Part shown: positions 7,926 through 16,441 of the stretch, in pieces
How positions within the stretch are numbered: the first letter of the stretch is position 1
How the letters are laid out: each line of letters starts with the position of its first letter
Assembly: GCA_030150135.1 (NCBI GenBank)
Contig: JASLGO010000037.1
Coordinates: 1 to 50,736 of the forward strand
From: Aquirhabdus sp.
GTDB taxonomy: Bacteria > Pseudomonadota > Gammaproteobacteria > Pseudomonadales > Moraxellaceae
Direction of reading: 5' to 3'
DNA: 50,736 bases
Made by a program: the position numbers and the translations under genes
Notes under the pieces: model-generated
What the model saw: only the letters and a program-made list of their open reading frames with translations
What the model was told of the DNA's origin: nothing
The model's database searches: none

Positions 7926-10409
7926 ATGAGTCAAGATTCAGAACAACTCAATCAACCGAATGATGGTATTGTTGCCGCTGTAGAGCCGATTGAACCACCT
8001 ACCTATGATTCGTCCAATATTAAAGTATTGCGTGGTTTAGATGCGGTGCGTAAGCGCCCAGGCATGTATATTGGTGATACTGACGATGGAACTGGCCTGC
8101 ATCATATGGTGTTTGAGGTTGTTGATAATGCGATTGATGAAGCATTAGCGGGCTATTGTAATGAAATCGTGGTCACAATCCATTCGGATGAGTCTGCCAG
8201 CGTGTCAGATAATGGCCGCGGTATTCCTGTTGATATTCATGCAGAGGAAGGTGTTTCAGCGGCGGAAGTGATTATGACCATCCTTCATGCGGGTGGGAAG
8301 TTTGATGATAATAGCTATAAAGTGTCTGGTGGGTTACATGGTGTGGGTGTTTCCGTTGTTAACGCACTATCTAGTAAACTCGAATTGACGATTTGCAAAG
8401 CGGGTAAACAATACCAACAAGAATACACAGATAGTGTGCCTGATTATCCTCTGAAAGAAATTGGAACAACCACCGAGCAGGGTTCAAAGATTCGCTTCTG
8501 GCCGAGTGCAGAAACGTTTAGTCAGACAATTTTTAGTTATGATGTTTTATTGCGTCGCTTACGTGAATTGTCATTTTTAAATTCAGGTGTGAAAATTATT
8601 CTTCGTGATGAACGTACTGCTGTTGAGCAGGTTTTTAGTTCTGAAGGTGGTTTGGCTGAGTTTGTTCAGTTTATTAATATCGGTAAGCATCCACTGATTG
8701 ATATCTTTCACTTTACTGTAGATAGTGATAATGGCATTGGCGTTGAAGTGGCGTTGCAATGGACGGATAGTTATAAGCAAGACACCGTGTATTGCTTTAC
8801 CAATAATATTCCACAAAAAGATGGTGGAACGCATTTAGCGGGATTTCGTGCAGCGCTCACTCGTGCAATGAATACCTATATGGAAGGCGAAAGTAGCCTG
8901 AAGAAAGAGAAGATCGATATCACGGGTGATGATGCACGTGAGGGTCTAACTGCAATCGTATCGGTAAAGGTTCCTGATCCAAAATTCTCTAGCCAAACCA
9001 AAGAAAAATTAGTTTCTAGTGAAGTTCGCCCTGCGGTTGAATCAGCGATGAACCGTGAATTCTCAGACTTTTTGCTTGAAAAACCCCAAGCGGCTAAGGC
9101 AATTGTCGGCAAGATCATTGATGCAGCACGTGCGCGTGATGCAGCGCGTAAGGCGCGTGAAATGACACGTCGTAAGAGTGCTTTGGATATCGCTGGATTA
9201 CCTGGGAAATTGGCGGATTGCCAAGAGAAAGATCCAGCTCTGTCTGAAATCTATATCGTGGAGGGTGACTCTGCGGGTGGTAGTGCAAAACAAGGTCGTA
9301 ACCGTAAGATGCAAGCGATTCTTCCACTGAAAGGTAAGATTCTCAACGTTGAACGTGCGCGCTTTGATCGCATGATTTCAAGTCAAGAAGTGGGTACGCT
9401 GATTACAGCTTTAGGTTGTGGTATTGGTCAGGATGAATATAACCCTGAAAAGTTGCGTTATCACAAGATCATTATCATGACTGATGCTGACGTGGATGGT
9501 TCTCATATTCGGACGCTATTGTTGACGTTCTTCTTTAGACAAATGCCTGAATTGTTTGAGCGCGGTCATATTTATATTGCTCAGCCTCCACTTTATAAAA
9601 TTAAACGTGGTAAACAGGAACAATATTTGAAAGATAATGATGCCTTGGAAGAGTATCTATTATCGAGCGCATTAGATGATGTGGCATTACATCTAGCATC
9701 TGATGCACCTGCAGTTGCGGGGCCACAGCTTGAAGCGTTAATTCGTGATTATCAAGCGACACAAAAAATTATGCAGCGGTTATCTCAGCGTTATCCAATG
9801 ACAATGTTACAGTGCTTAATTCATCAAGAAGTGTTCCACGTGGAACAATCTAAAGATGAAACCTTTGTTAAAGCATGGGCAAAGAGTTTGATGGATGATA
9901 TGGCAATCAAACTACCATCACTTAAGCCTGAGATCAGTGTTGAGAGTTTTGGTGAAGGAGATAGTCAACGTTTCTGGCCACGTCTCACGATATATGTTCA
10001 TCAGCTGCCACAGCATTATTTGCTAGATTTGAGCTTTTTCCAATCAGGCGAATATGCACGTCTCATGAGTTTGAGTCATCAATGGCGTAGCATCTTGGAA
10101 GATGGCGCGGTGCTGAAGAAAGGTGATAAACAGCATCAAATTAACTCATTTAGTGACCTGTGGGATCATTTGATGAATGATTCAAGACGCGGAGTCACGG
10201 TTCAGCGTTATAAAGGATTGGGTGAAATGAATCCTGATCAATTATGGGAAACAACGATGGATCCTGAGAACCGTCGTATGCTGAGAGTCTCAATTCATGA
10301 TGCAATCGAAGCAGATCATATGTTCTCATGTTTGATGGGTGATGATGTGGAGCCACGTCGTGTCTTTATTGAAGATAACGCTTTGTCGGTTACCAATCTT
10401 GATGCCTAA
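7926..10409 (+). CDS. gyrB: DNA gyrase subunit B
   Basis: GyrB is the ATPase subunit of DNA gyrase (A2B2), which introduces negative supercoils. The 827-residue protein has a GHKL ATP-binding domain (VVDNAIDEALAG, DNGRGIPVD, GGLHGVGVSVVNALS), a transducer domain, and a Toprim domain with EGDSAGGSAKQGR and DADVDGSHI. A gammaproteobacterial-type insert precedes the C-terminal QRYKGLGEMNPDQLWETTM block. The frame opens at a TTG at 7908, but the ATG at 7926 has an AGGA box upstream and is preferred. A parS-type palindrome at 9832-9847 lies in the insert region and encodes VFHVEQ near residue 637. Confidence 0.98.
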   Translation: MSQDSEQLNQPNDGIVAAVEPIEPPTYDSSNIKVLRGLDAVRKRPGMYIGDTDDGTGLHHMVFEVVDNAIDEALAGYCNEIVVTIHSDESASVSDNGRGIPVDIHAEEGVSAAEVIMTILHAGGKFDDNSYKVSGGLHGVGVSVVNALSSKLELTICKAGKQYQQEYTDSVPDYPLKEIGTTTEQGSKIRFWPSAETFSQTIFSYDVLLRRLRELSFLNSGVKIILRDERTAVEQVFSSEGGLAEFVQFINIGKHPLIDIFHFTVDSDNGIGVEVALQWTDSYKQDTVYCFTNNIPQKDGGTHLAGFRAALTRAMNTYMEGESSLKKEKIDITGDDAREGLTAIVSVKVPDPKFSSQTKEKLVSSEVRPAVESAMNREFSDFLLEKPQAAKAIVGKIIDAARARDAARKAREMTRRKSALDIAGLPGKLADCQEKDPALSEIYIVEGDSAGGSAKQGRNRKMQAILPLKGKILNVERARFDRMISSQEVGTLITALGCGIGQDEYNPEKLRYHKIIIMTDADVDGSHIRTLLLTFFFRQMPELFERGHIYIAQPPLYKIKRGKQEQYLKDNDALEEYLLSSALDDVALHLASDAPAVAGPQLEALIRDYQATQKIMQRLSQRYPMTMLQCLIHQEVFHVEQSKDETFVKAWAKSLMDDMAIKLPSLKPEISVESFGEGDSQRFWPRLTIYVHQLPQHYLLDLSFFQSGEYARLMSLSHQWRSILEDGAVLKKGDKQHQINSFSDLWDHLMNDSRRGVTVQRYKGLGEMNPDQLWETTMDPENRRMLRVSIHDAIEADHMFSCLMGDDVEPRRVFIEDNALSVTNLDA
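9832..9847. promoter_or_regulatory. parS: parS site 2 (ParB binding, inside gyrB)
   Basis: A second exact copy of TGTTCCACGTGGAACA, 2734 bp from the first. It lies in the gyrB segment encoding the lineage-variable insert, where protein sequence constraint should be low. Confidence 0.9.
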
Positions 10410-10436
10410 TGAGTATTTAATTTGATCGCAAATAAG

Positions 10437-10467
10437 AAAATCGACACCTACGGTGTCGATTTTTTTT
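10437..10467 (+). terminator. Intrinsic terminator of gyrB
   Basis: AAAA, then TCGACACC, a 3-nt loop and GGTGTCGA (stem 10441-10459), followed by a run of eight T. A clear rho-independent terminator 27 nt after the gyrB stop. Confidence 0.92.
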
Positions 10468-10563
10468 ACGCATTAATATTTTTCTTCAAAGATGTTTTAT
10501 TGATAGAGTAGTATAAGATGGTATTGTTTTTAGTCGATTAGACTTATTCGTAAAGGATTTTTT

Positions 10564-11385
10564 ATGGGTTTACGTGTTCATCATTTGAATTGTGGAACGA
10601 TGTGTCCTGCATGCGCAAGACTCATGAATGGTCAAGGTGGCTGGCTGGAGTCGGCTAAGTTAGTTTGTCATGTGTTACTGATTGAAACCCAAGACGGTTT
10701 GGTACTTGTTGATACGGGTATTGGAAAACTAGATGTTGAAAATCCTAAACGTTTAGGTCAGCCATTTGTTGCACTCACTCGCCCACGTCTAGATTTGGCT
10801 GAAACGGCTATTGCTCAGATTCAGCAGTTAGGTTTTTCAGTTGATGATGTGCGCCATATTGTGGTCACACATTTAGACTTAGATCATGCGGGTGGTTTAC
10901 CTGATTTTCCAAATGCAAAGGTTCATGTTTTTGAACCTGAATATCATGCGGCGATGCATCCTGATCTGCGTAGTCGTGCGCGTTATCTACCTACTCAATG
11001 GGCGCACAGCCCGCGGTGGGTTAAATACAAATCTGGTGTTGGCGAAAGTTGGTTTGGTTTAAACAATGCACAAGCCATAGAAGGGCTTACTGATGATATT
11101 TTGATGATTCCTTTAATTGGTCATACGCGCGGACATTGTGGCGTTGCGGTGCGCGGTGAAGAGGGCTGGATGTTGCATTGTGGTGATGCTTACTTCTTTC
11201 ACGGACAATTGCAACCGGAACCAGAAATGCCAATGGGAATCCGTTTATTCGAGCAGATGGTTCAGACGGATCGTAAGAAACGCATTGAGAATTTGAATCG
11301 ATTGAGAGCATTGAAACAATCTCATGGACATGAAATTCAAATATTCTGTGCACATGATCCTGTTGAGTTTAGTCAGTTAGTTTAG
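10564..11385 (+). CDS. Metallo-beta-lactamase-fold hydrolase (lactonase-like)
   Basis: This is a 273-residue MBL-superfamily protein. The metal ligands are visible: HLDLDHAGGL (HxDxDH, near residue 101), GHTRGHCG (about 180-187) and the Asp in HCGDAYFF. This spacing resembles N-acyl-homoserine-lactone lactonases and related esterases, but substrate cannot be assigned. The N-terminus has an unusual cysteine pair (NCGTMCPACARL). There is no signal peptide, so it should be cytoplasmic. An AGGA box precedes the ATG. The gene is monocistronic, lying between the gyrB terminator and a bidirectional terminator shared with the convergent ABC-F gene. Confidence 0.85.
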   Translation: MGLRVHHLNCGTMCPACARLMNGQGGWLESAKLVCHVLLIETQDGLVLVDTGIGKLDVENPKRLGQPFVALTRPRLDLAETAIAQIQQLGFSVDDVRHIVVTHLDLDHAGGLPDFPNAKVHVFEPEYHAAMHPDLRSRARYLPTQWAHSPRWVKYKSGVGESWFGLNNAQAIEGLTDDILMIPLIGHTRGHCGVAVRGEEGWMLHCGDAYFFHGQLQPEPEMPMGIRLFEQMVQTDRKKRIENLNRLRALKQSHGHEIQIFCAHDPVEFSQLV

Positions 11386-11406
11386 TGAGCTAAAGGATGA
11401 CTAAAT

Positions 11407-11422
11407 TGTTCCACGTGGAACA
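11407..11422. promoter_or_regulatory. parS: parS site 3 (ParB binding, intergenic)
   Basis: Third exact copy of TGTTCCACGTGGAACA, 1575 bp after site 2. It lies between the MBL gene stop and the bidirectional terminator, and it is the only one of the three outside coding sequence. Confidence 0.9.
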
Positions 11423-11427
11423 TAGAT

Positions 11428-11461
11428 AAAAAAAGACGATACATTAGATATCGTCTTTTTA
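11428..11461. terminator. Bidirectional intrinsic terminator
   Basis: An A-run, GACGATA (11435-11441), 7-nt loop, TATCGTC (11449-11455) and a T-run. The symmetric A/T flanks let it end both the MBL gene (plus) and the ABC-F gene (minus). Confidence 0.88.
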
Positions 11462-11482
11462 TTCGTAAAAACCAGCGACTAA

Positions 11483-13465
11483 CTAGTTGGATTCTAGTTC
11501 ATCCAGTTGCATCATCATTTCAAGCAAGCTCTCATCCAATGCTGTAATTGCAGAAGTAAATTGCTGTTGTTGCTCCATGAGCTTTAGAAGTTCAGATTTA
11601 CGCGATGCTTCATAGAGATCTGTGTCTGCCATGGTTTGCTCCAGTTGTTGGAGCTTGGCTTGATAATCTTTAATGTCCTTTTCTGTTTTTTCAATTTTGC
11701 TACGCAAGGGGCGAGTTTGCTCACGCTTTGCAGCAGCTTCTTTTCTTGCTAACTCTTTATCAATCGGCTTACTGACATTGAGTTGTTTTTCAGGAGTCGC
11801 AGGTGCTTTTTCAACGACTTTAGTTACAGCAAGTTCATTCGTTTTATTAGATAATTTTTCTGGCTTAGGTGTTTTAACAGCCATCTCTTGTTGACGTGTT
11901 TGTTTTAGCCATTGAGCATAATCGGTTAAGTCACCGTCAAATGTACGACATATCCCACCATGAACTAATAGCAAGTCATCACAAACACTGGCGATCAATT
12001 GTCGTTCGTGAGAAACAAGAACGACAGCACCTTTAAAATCTTGTAGAGCCAGTGTCAGTGCATGGCGCATATCTAAGTCGAGATGGTTTGTTGGTTCGTC
12101 AAGAACGAGGACGTTCGGTCTCTGCCACACAATCAATGCAAGCGCTAATCGTGCGCGCTCGCCACCTGAAAAGCTACCGCAAACCGTATCCATGCGTTCG
12201 CCGCTAAAACCAAAACTTCCTAAATACGCACGTAACTCTGCATCAGATATTTTTTTGCCTGCTAAGCGTCCCAGTTGTAGCATTGGACTGGCATCTGGGT
12301 CTAATGCATCCATTTGGTGTTGTGCAAAATAACCGAGATTGAGATGTTCACTGGATGTCCGTTCACCAGAGAGTGGCTCAAGTACACCTGCTAGTGTTTT
12401 GATCAGTGTAGATTTCCCTGCACCATTCATCCCAAGTAAACCAATACGACTATCAGGTGTCAGCTGCAGTCGAACATTGTTGACGATGATAGTGGTGTTA
12501 TAACCTGCATCCACTTCATCGAGCTGTAGCAACGGTGAACTCATTTTGCTCGGTTCACGAAAGCTAAAAGTGAAGGGTGTATCTACGTGCGCAGGGGCAA
12601 GTTTTTGCATGCGCTCAAGCTGTTTCACACGACTTTGAGCTTGTTTTGCACGGGTTGCTTGCGCACTGAATCGATCAATATATTTTTGTAGATGCGCGCG
12701 TGTAGCTTCTTGCTTCTCGAAGGACTGTTGCTGTTGAGCCAAGCGTTCAGCGCGTGTTTGCTCAAAAGTAGAATAGTTCCCCGTATAAAGCGTGACTAAG
12801 CCTGCTTCGATGTGAATGATATGACCTGTGATGGCATCCAAAAAGTCGCGATCATGCGAGATTAAAATGAGTGTACCTGAGTAATTCTTGAGCCACTCTT
12901 CAAGCCATAGAATCGCATCCAAATCCAAATGGTTCGTCGGCTCATCGAGGAGGAGGAGATCTGATCGACTCATCAATGTTCGAGCAAGATTAAGCCGCAT
13001 GCGCCAGCCACCCGAAAAACTAGCAACAGATGCAGATTGTTTAGCCGTGGTGAAACCGAGTCCAGCCATCATTTGGGCTGCGCGAGCCGTCGCCGTATAC
13101 CCATCAATTTCGCCGAATCGTTCATGCAAAGCGCTCAAACGATCGAGATCCATGGTATCGGATTCATGTTCAAGTTGCTGATTGATAGTCCACCATTCTT
13201 CATCACCAGAAAGCACAAAATCAATCGCCGCAGTTTCTTGGCTTTCAACTTCTTGAGCCATGTGGGCGACAGTCCATGTTGCAGGTCGAGACAGGTTGCC
13301 GACATCAGCGGTGATTTCACCCATAAATGCAGCAAACAATGTTGACTTCCCTGCGCCATTTACGCCAGTTAACCCGACTTTCCAGCCTGGATGAATCTGA
13401 AAAGTGGCTTTTTCAAAAAGTAAACGACCACCACGGCGGAGTGAAAAATCTTGAAGCTGAATCAT
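11483..13465 (-). CDS. yheS: ABC-F family ATPase, YheS-like
   Basis: ABC-F proteins have two fused ABC ATPase domains and no membrane part; characterised members act on the ribosome. The 660-residue product has Walker A GVNGAGKST (~36-44), signature SFSGGWRMRL and Walker B LLLLDEPTNHLDL in the first half. A charged Arg/Gln-rich interdomain linker follows (ERLAQQQQSFEKQEATRAHL). The second half has Walker A GMNGAGKST, signature SFSGGERARL and VLVLDEPTNHLDL. The C-terminal ~120 residues are Lys/Glu-rich and predicted coiled coil. The N-terminus MIQLQDFSLRRGGRLLFE matches YheS better than Uup or EttA. It is transcribed toward the MBL gene. Confidence 0.93.
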   Translation of the reverse strand: MIQLQDFSLRRGGRLLFEKATFQIHPGWKVGLTGVNGAGKSTLFAAFMGEITADVGNLSRPATWTVAHMAQEVESQETAAIDFVLSGDEEWWTINQQLEHESDTMDLDRLSALHERFGEIDGYTATARAAQMMAGLGFTTAKQSASVASFSGGWRMRLNLARTLMSRSDLLLLDEPTNHLDLDAILWLEEWLKNYSGTLILISHDRDFLDAITGHIIHIEAGLVTLYTGNYSTFEQTRAERLAQQQQSFEKQEATRAHLQKYIDRFSAQATRAKQAQSRVKQLERMQKLAPAHVDTPFTFSFREPSKMSSPLLQLDEVDAGYNTTIIVNNVRLQLTPDSRIGLLGMNGAGKSTLIKTLAGVLEPLSGERTSSEHLNLGYFAQHQMDALDPDASPMLQLGRLAGKKISDAELRAYLGSFGFSGERMDTVCGSFSGGERARLALALIVWQRPNVLVLDEPTNHLDLDMRHALTLALQDFKGAVVLVSHERQLIASVCDDLLLVHGGICRTFDGDLTDYAQWLKQTRQQEMAVKTPKPEKLSNKTNELAVTKVVEKAPATPEKQLNVSKPIDKELARKEAAAKREQTRPLRSKIEKTEKDIKDYQAKLQQLEQTMADTDLYEASRKSELLKLMEQQQQFTSAITALDESLLEMMMQLDELESN

Positions 13466-13587
13466 TAGAAAACCTAATTTATGCGGGCAAAGTAGAATTA
13501 ATATTTGAGGGGCGTATTGTAGTTTCTTGTTGATAGAATAACCAGCAATTGAGATTGGCTTATGAAAAATGACTATTCATTCTGGTA

Positions 13588-13614
13588 ATTTATGATAATC
13601 AATTTCGTTATACT
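13588..13614 (+). promoter_or_regulatory. Possible promoter with Fur-like box, upstream of the AdeT-like array
   Basis: A -10-like TATACT lies at 13609-13614. Just upstream, 13588-13606 matches the 19-bp Fur consensus at 14 of 19 positions by my count, with the right half (GATAATCA) strongest. No clear -35 is seen. Such AT-rich matches arise by chance, so this is tentative. Confidence 0.25.
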
Positions 13615-13752
13615 CTTGTGCTAGGCTAGGCAAATTTTCTTATTTAAAATGATTTGATTGTCGAACAAGTCTAGTTGGCTACTAGACTAATTCAATGTTA
13701 CAAATAGTGTGAAACAAGGATGAATTACATATCTGGGGTGAAGGAATTTATG

Positions 13753-14745
13753 ATGCAAATCAAAGCCAAAATTATCGTCGCTGCAACATTATCTGTTCTC
13801 GCGATGTCGTCTTACGCACAAACGTTATGTGTCTTCGATCCGTTAGGCTCATCGGGTGATAATTATTCATTCATGAGAGACTATGAGCTCGCTGCGAAGC
13901 AGTGGGGCGCGGATATTGATTTAAAACCTTATTCTGATGAACAGCTTGCTGCGACGGATTTTAAATCAGGGAAGTGTGATGCTGTTTCTATGACAGGGAT
14001 TCGGACGCGATTATTTAATAATTTTGTCGGTTCGATTGATTCCGCTGGTGGCGTGATTAATAACGAGCAAACCAAAACGATTGTGGCATTGATGGCAAAT
14101 CCCAGATTAGCACAAGATATGGTGAATAATGATACTGAAGTTGTTGGAGTATCATCACTGGGTTCGGCTTATGTTATTGTGAATAATCGTAATATTAATT
14201 CATTGTTAAGATTAGTGGATAAGCGTTTTGGTGTACTTAATTATGATAAGGCCATTGGTTATATTGTTGATCGCCTAAATGGAAAGATTGTTCCTGTCGA
14301 ATTAAAAGAATTAGGACCAATGTTTAATGCAGGAAAGCTGGATGTTATTTTTGTGCCATTGATGGCTTTCAGACCTTTGGAGTTAAATAAAGGGATTGGC
14401 ACTAAAGGTGCAGTTGCGAGATTTGCTGCTGCCGCAACAACATACGATATTCTCATTCATCCTGATAAATTCCCTGACGGTTATGGTCAAAAAAGTCGGA
14501 CATGGGTTGCAAGACAGCTTGATCGTCAAATGTCAGAAGTGCGTAAGATAGAACAAGGTGTTGATGCACGCTATTGGATGGAGTTATCTCCAACAGTAAC
14601 TCCTGGTTACTATAAAATTATGCGTGAAGCGCGAATCGGTCTCACCAAAGATGGAGTCTATAATAAAAAAATGATGGGTATCCTCAAGAAAATTCGTTGT
14701 CGCCAAGACCCAACCAATTTTGAGTGTCCATTGACAGACGAATAG
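13753..14745 (+). CDS. AdeT1/2-like periplasmic solute-binding protein, paralogue 1
   Basis: First of six tandem paralogues. It has an N-terminal signal peptide (hydrophobic core to SSYA, cleavage before QTLCVFD) and a ~308-residue mature domain. Family features are CVFDPLG, the motif GKCDAV with a conserved Cys, GYGQKSRTW near residue 250, a Lys-rich KKMMGILKKIRC segment and an FECPL tail. The mature protein has four cysteines, probably two disulfides. Acinetobacter homologues were named AdeT and described as RND efflux components. No RND transmembrane architecture is visible here; the protein looks like a secreted binding protein. I chose the ATG at 13753 (AAGGA 7 nt upstream) over 13750 or the longer frame from 13720. 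Its ligand is unknown. Confidence 0.85.
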   Translation: MQIKAKIIVAATLSVLAMSSYAQTLCVFDPLGSSGDNYSFMRDYELAAKQWGADIDLKPYSDEQLAATDFKSGKCDAVSMTGIRTRLFNNFVGSIDSAGGVINNEQTKTIVALMANPRLAQDMVNNDTEVVGVSSLGSAYVIVNNRNINSLLRLVDKRFGVLNYDKAIGYIVDRLNGKIVPVELKELGPMFNAGKLDVIFVPLMAFRPLELNKGIGTKGAVARFAAAATTYDILIHPDKFPDGYGQKSRTWVARQLDRQMSEVRKIEQGVDARYWMELSPTVTPGYYKIMREARIGLTKDGVYNKKMMGILKKIRCRQDPTNFECPLTDE

Positions 14746-14766
14746 TCCCTCCGACGAAAAGAACTT

Positions 14767-14809
14767 AGCGTGCTTTTGTAAAACTTTTACGAAAGCACGC
14801 TTTTTTTTA
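14767..14809 (+). terminator. Intrinsic terminator after AdeT-like paralogue 1
   Basis: Stem AGCGTGCTTT (14767-14776) pairs with AAAGCACGCT (14792-14801), followed by an unbroken T-run. It separates paralogues 1 and 2 transcriptionally. Confidence 0.9.
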
Positions 14810-14978
14810 TTGAACGTGTATTAATCACAAAAATTGTGGAAGGCAAAAATTCTACTATTGATCATTCCATAAAAGATATAAAATATGATCGAAAAATGCT
14901 ATATAGATTTAACGTAGATGCAATATCTATTTGGTTGCTGGAAACGGAATGATTCTGCTCAATATAAGGATATAAATG

Positions 14979-15971
14979 ATGAATATAACGATCAAAGTGG
15001 CTGTTGCAACAGCTTTAACGGTACTGGCGTCTTCATCCTATGCGCAAACGATTTGTGTCTTTGATCCCTTAGGTTCACAAGGAGATAATTTCTCTTTGAT
15101 GAAGGATTATGCGGTTGCTGCGAAGCAGTGGGGAGGAGATGTCACTTTAAAGCCTTATTCTGATGAAAAACTTGCAACAATGGACTATAAGTCAGGGAAG
15201 TGTGATGGTGTTGCGATTACAGGGATTCGAGCACGTGCATTTAATGATTTTGCTGGAACCATATCATCGCCTGTCGGGTTGTTGAATAACGAGCAAACTA
15301 GAACAGTTATGGCACTTGTCGCAAATCCAAAATTAGCATCTGATTTGCGTACTGGCGATACTGAGGTTGCTGGAGTGACGAGTATCGGCTTCGCTTATAT
15401 CATGGTCAAAGATCGTGCTATTAATACGATTCCTAAATTAACGACAATTAAGTTTGGTTCTTTATCCTTTGATAAAGTTCAACAAATTTGTATCGAAAAG
15501 TTTGGTGGTACAGCAGTTCCTCTTGAGTTAGACGAGATTGCTCCAGCATTTAATAGTGGCAAGGTTGGCGCTACGATTTTGCCAGCGATAGCATTTAAGC
15601 CGCTTGAGATTAATAAAGGAATGGGGAGTCAAGGCGCAATATTTAAATTCCCTGTTGCGCTGACAACGTACGATTTGTTGATTCATCCAGATAAATTTCC
15701 AGATGGCTATGGTCAGAAAAGTAGATCTTGGTTTTTAGGACAATTAGATCGTCAAATGGCAACAGTGAATAAGATTGAAAAAGCGATTGAACCTCACTAT
15801 TGGGATACGATTCCATCAAATGTCTCGCCTGGCTATGTCAAAATCCTGCGTGAAGCACGTATTAGCCTGACAAAAGAAGGGATTTACAACAAAAAAATGA
15901 TCGGACTGATGAAAAAAGTGCGTTGTCGCCAAGATCCAAATAATTATGAATGTTCATTAAATGAAGAGTAA
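14979..15971 (+). CDS. AdeT1/2-like periplasmic solute-binding protein, paralogue 2
   Basis: This paralogue is closest to paralogue 1 in its N-terminal and middle blocks (TLKPYSDEKLA, YKSGKCDGVAITGIRAR, TTYDLLIHPDKFPDGYGQKSR). Its signal peptide ends at SSYA. It carries the four family cysteines (CVFD, GKCDG, VRCRQ, YECSL) plus one extra in a divergent segment, FDKVQQICIEKFGG, where the other copies read FGVLDYDKAQ and continue with KVGAQPV-like residues. Tandem ATGs at 14976 and 14979 both follow AAGGA; I use the second. Its lineage-specific central change could alter ligand choice. No ligand can be named. Confidence 0.84.
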   Translation: MNITIKVAVATALTVLASSSYAQTICVFDPLGSQGDNFSLMKDYAVAAKQWGGDVTLKPYSDEKLATMDYKSGKCDGVAITGIRARAFNDFAGTISSPVGLLNNEQTRTVMALVANPKLASDLRTGDTEVAGVTSIGFAYIMVKDRAINTIPKLTTIKFGSLSFDKVQQICIEKFGGTAVPLELDEIAPAFNSGKVGATILPAIAFKPLEINKGMGSQGAIFKFPVALTTYDLLIHPDKFPDGYGQKSRSWFLGQLDRQMATVNKIEKAIEPHYWDTIPSNVSPGYVKILREARISLTKEGIYNKKMIGLMKKVRCRQDPNNYECSLNEE

Positions 15972-15998
15972 TCTTCATTAGAAATCAGATTTTTTTTT
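15960..15998 (+). terminator. Possible terminator after AdeT-like paralogue 2
   Basis: Stem AATGAAGA (15960-15967) with TCTTCATT (15972-15979) overlaps the stop codon, and a run of nine T lies about 10 nt further on. The gap between stem and T-run is larger than usual, so efficiency is doubtful. Confidence 0.4.
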
Positions 15999-16003
15999 GC
16001 AAC

Positions 16004-16037
16004 ATCTGCATAGAAGTGATCAAATTTCTATGCAGAT
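16004..16037. repeat. Perfect 12-bp inverted repeat
   Basis: ATCTGCATAGAA (16004-16015) and TTCTATGCAGAT (16026-16037) with a 10-nt loop. It has no T-run on its 3' side in either direction, so it is not a standard terminator. It could stabilise the 3' end of the paralogue 2 transcript. Confidence 0.6.
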
Positions 16038-16441
16038 TCATAAAACAAACCTAGTAATGTTCATGATCAGCAATCATAAAAAGCATAAGCGTAGTTATCT
16101 AAGATTTTAAAATAAATTAAACGGTTATATTAAGTATATGTAATATACATATTTAATAATAAGAATTCTTATACTGCTAATATAACAACATAATTAATCT
16201 GATAGATTTAGTAATACAGTATAACGCAGTTGAAATAGTCGATAAAAATAGCGATTGTTATCGATAAATCAGTGATAAAGTTCAAAAGTTTTTAGTTATA
16301 ATCCACGCGGTATTTTTGTAGATTATCTGGGAAGTAAGATAAATTTACATGGTCATTATATTGAACTATATGATATTTTGATCGTATCAAGATGATAAAA
16401 ACCCATAATGAATAATTGGATTAATAAGGGAACATCAGCAC
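16038..16441. other. AT-rich intergenic region between AdeT-like paralogues 2 and 3
   Basis: The longest gap in the array (470 bp overall). I see no credible reading frame. It contains a 14-bp palindrome ATAAGAATTCTTAT (16159-16172) and a perfect -10 hexamer TATAAT at 16297-16302, which would give paralogue 3 a leader of about 130 nt. A good -35 is not evident. Confidence 0.5.

Noticed and set aside
16004..16037. Terminator for AdeT-like paralogue 2
   Set aside because: The 12-bp stem is perfect but has no T-run after it on either strand; kept only as an inverted repeat.
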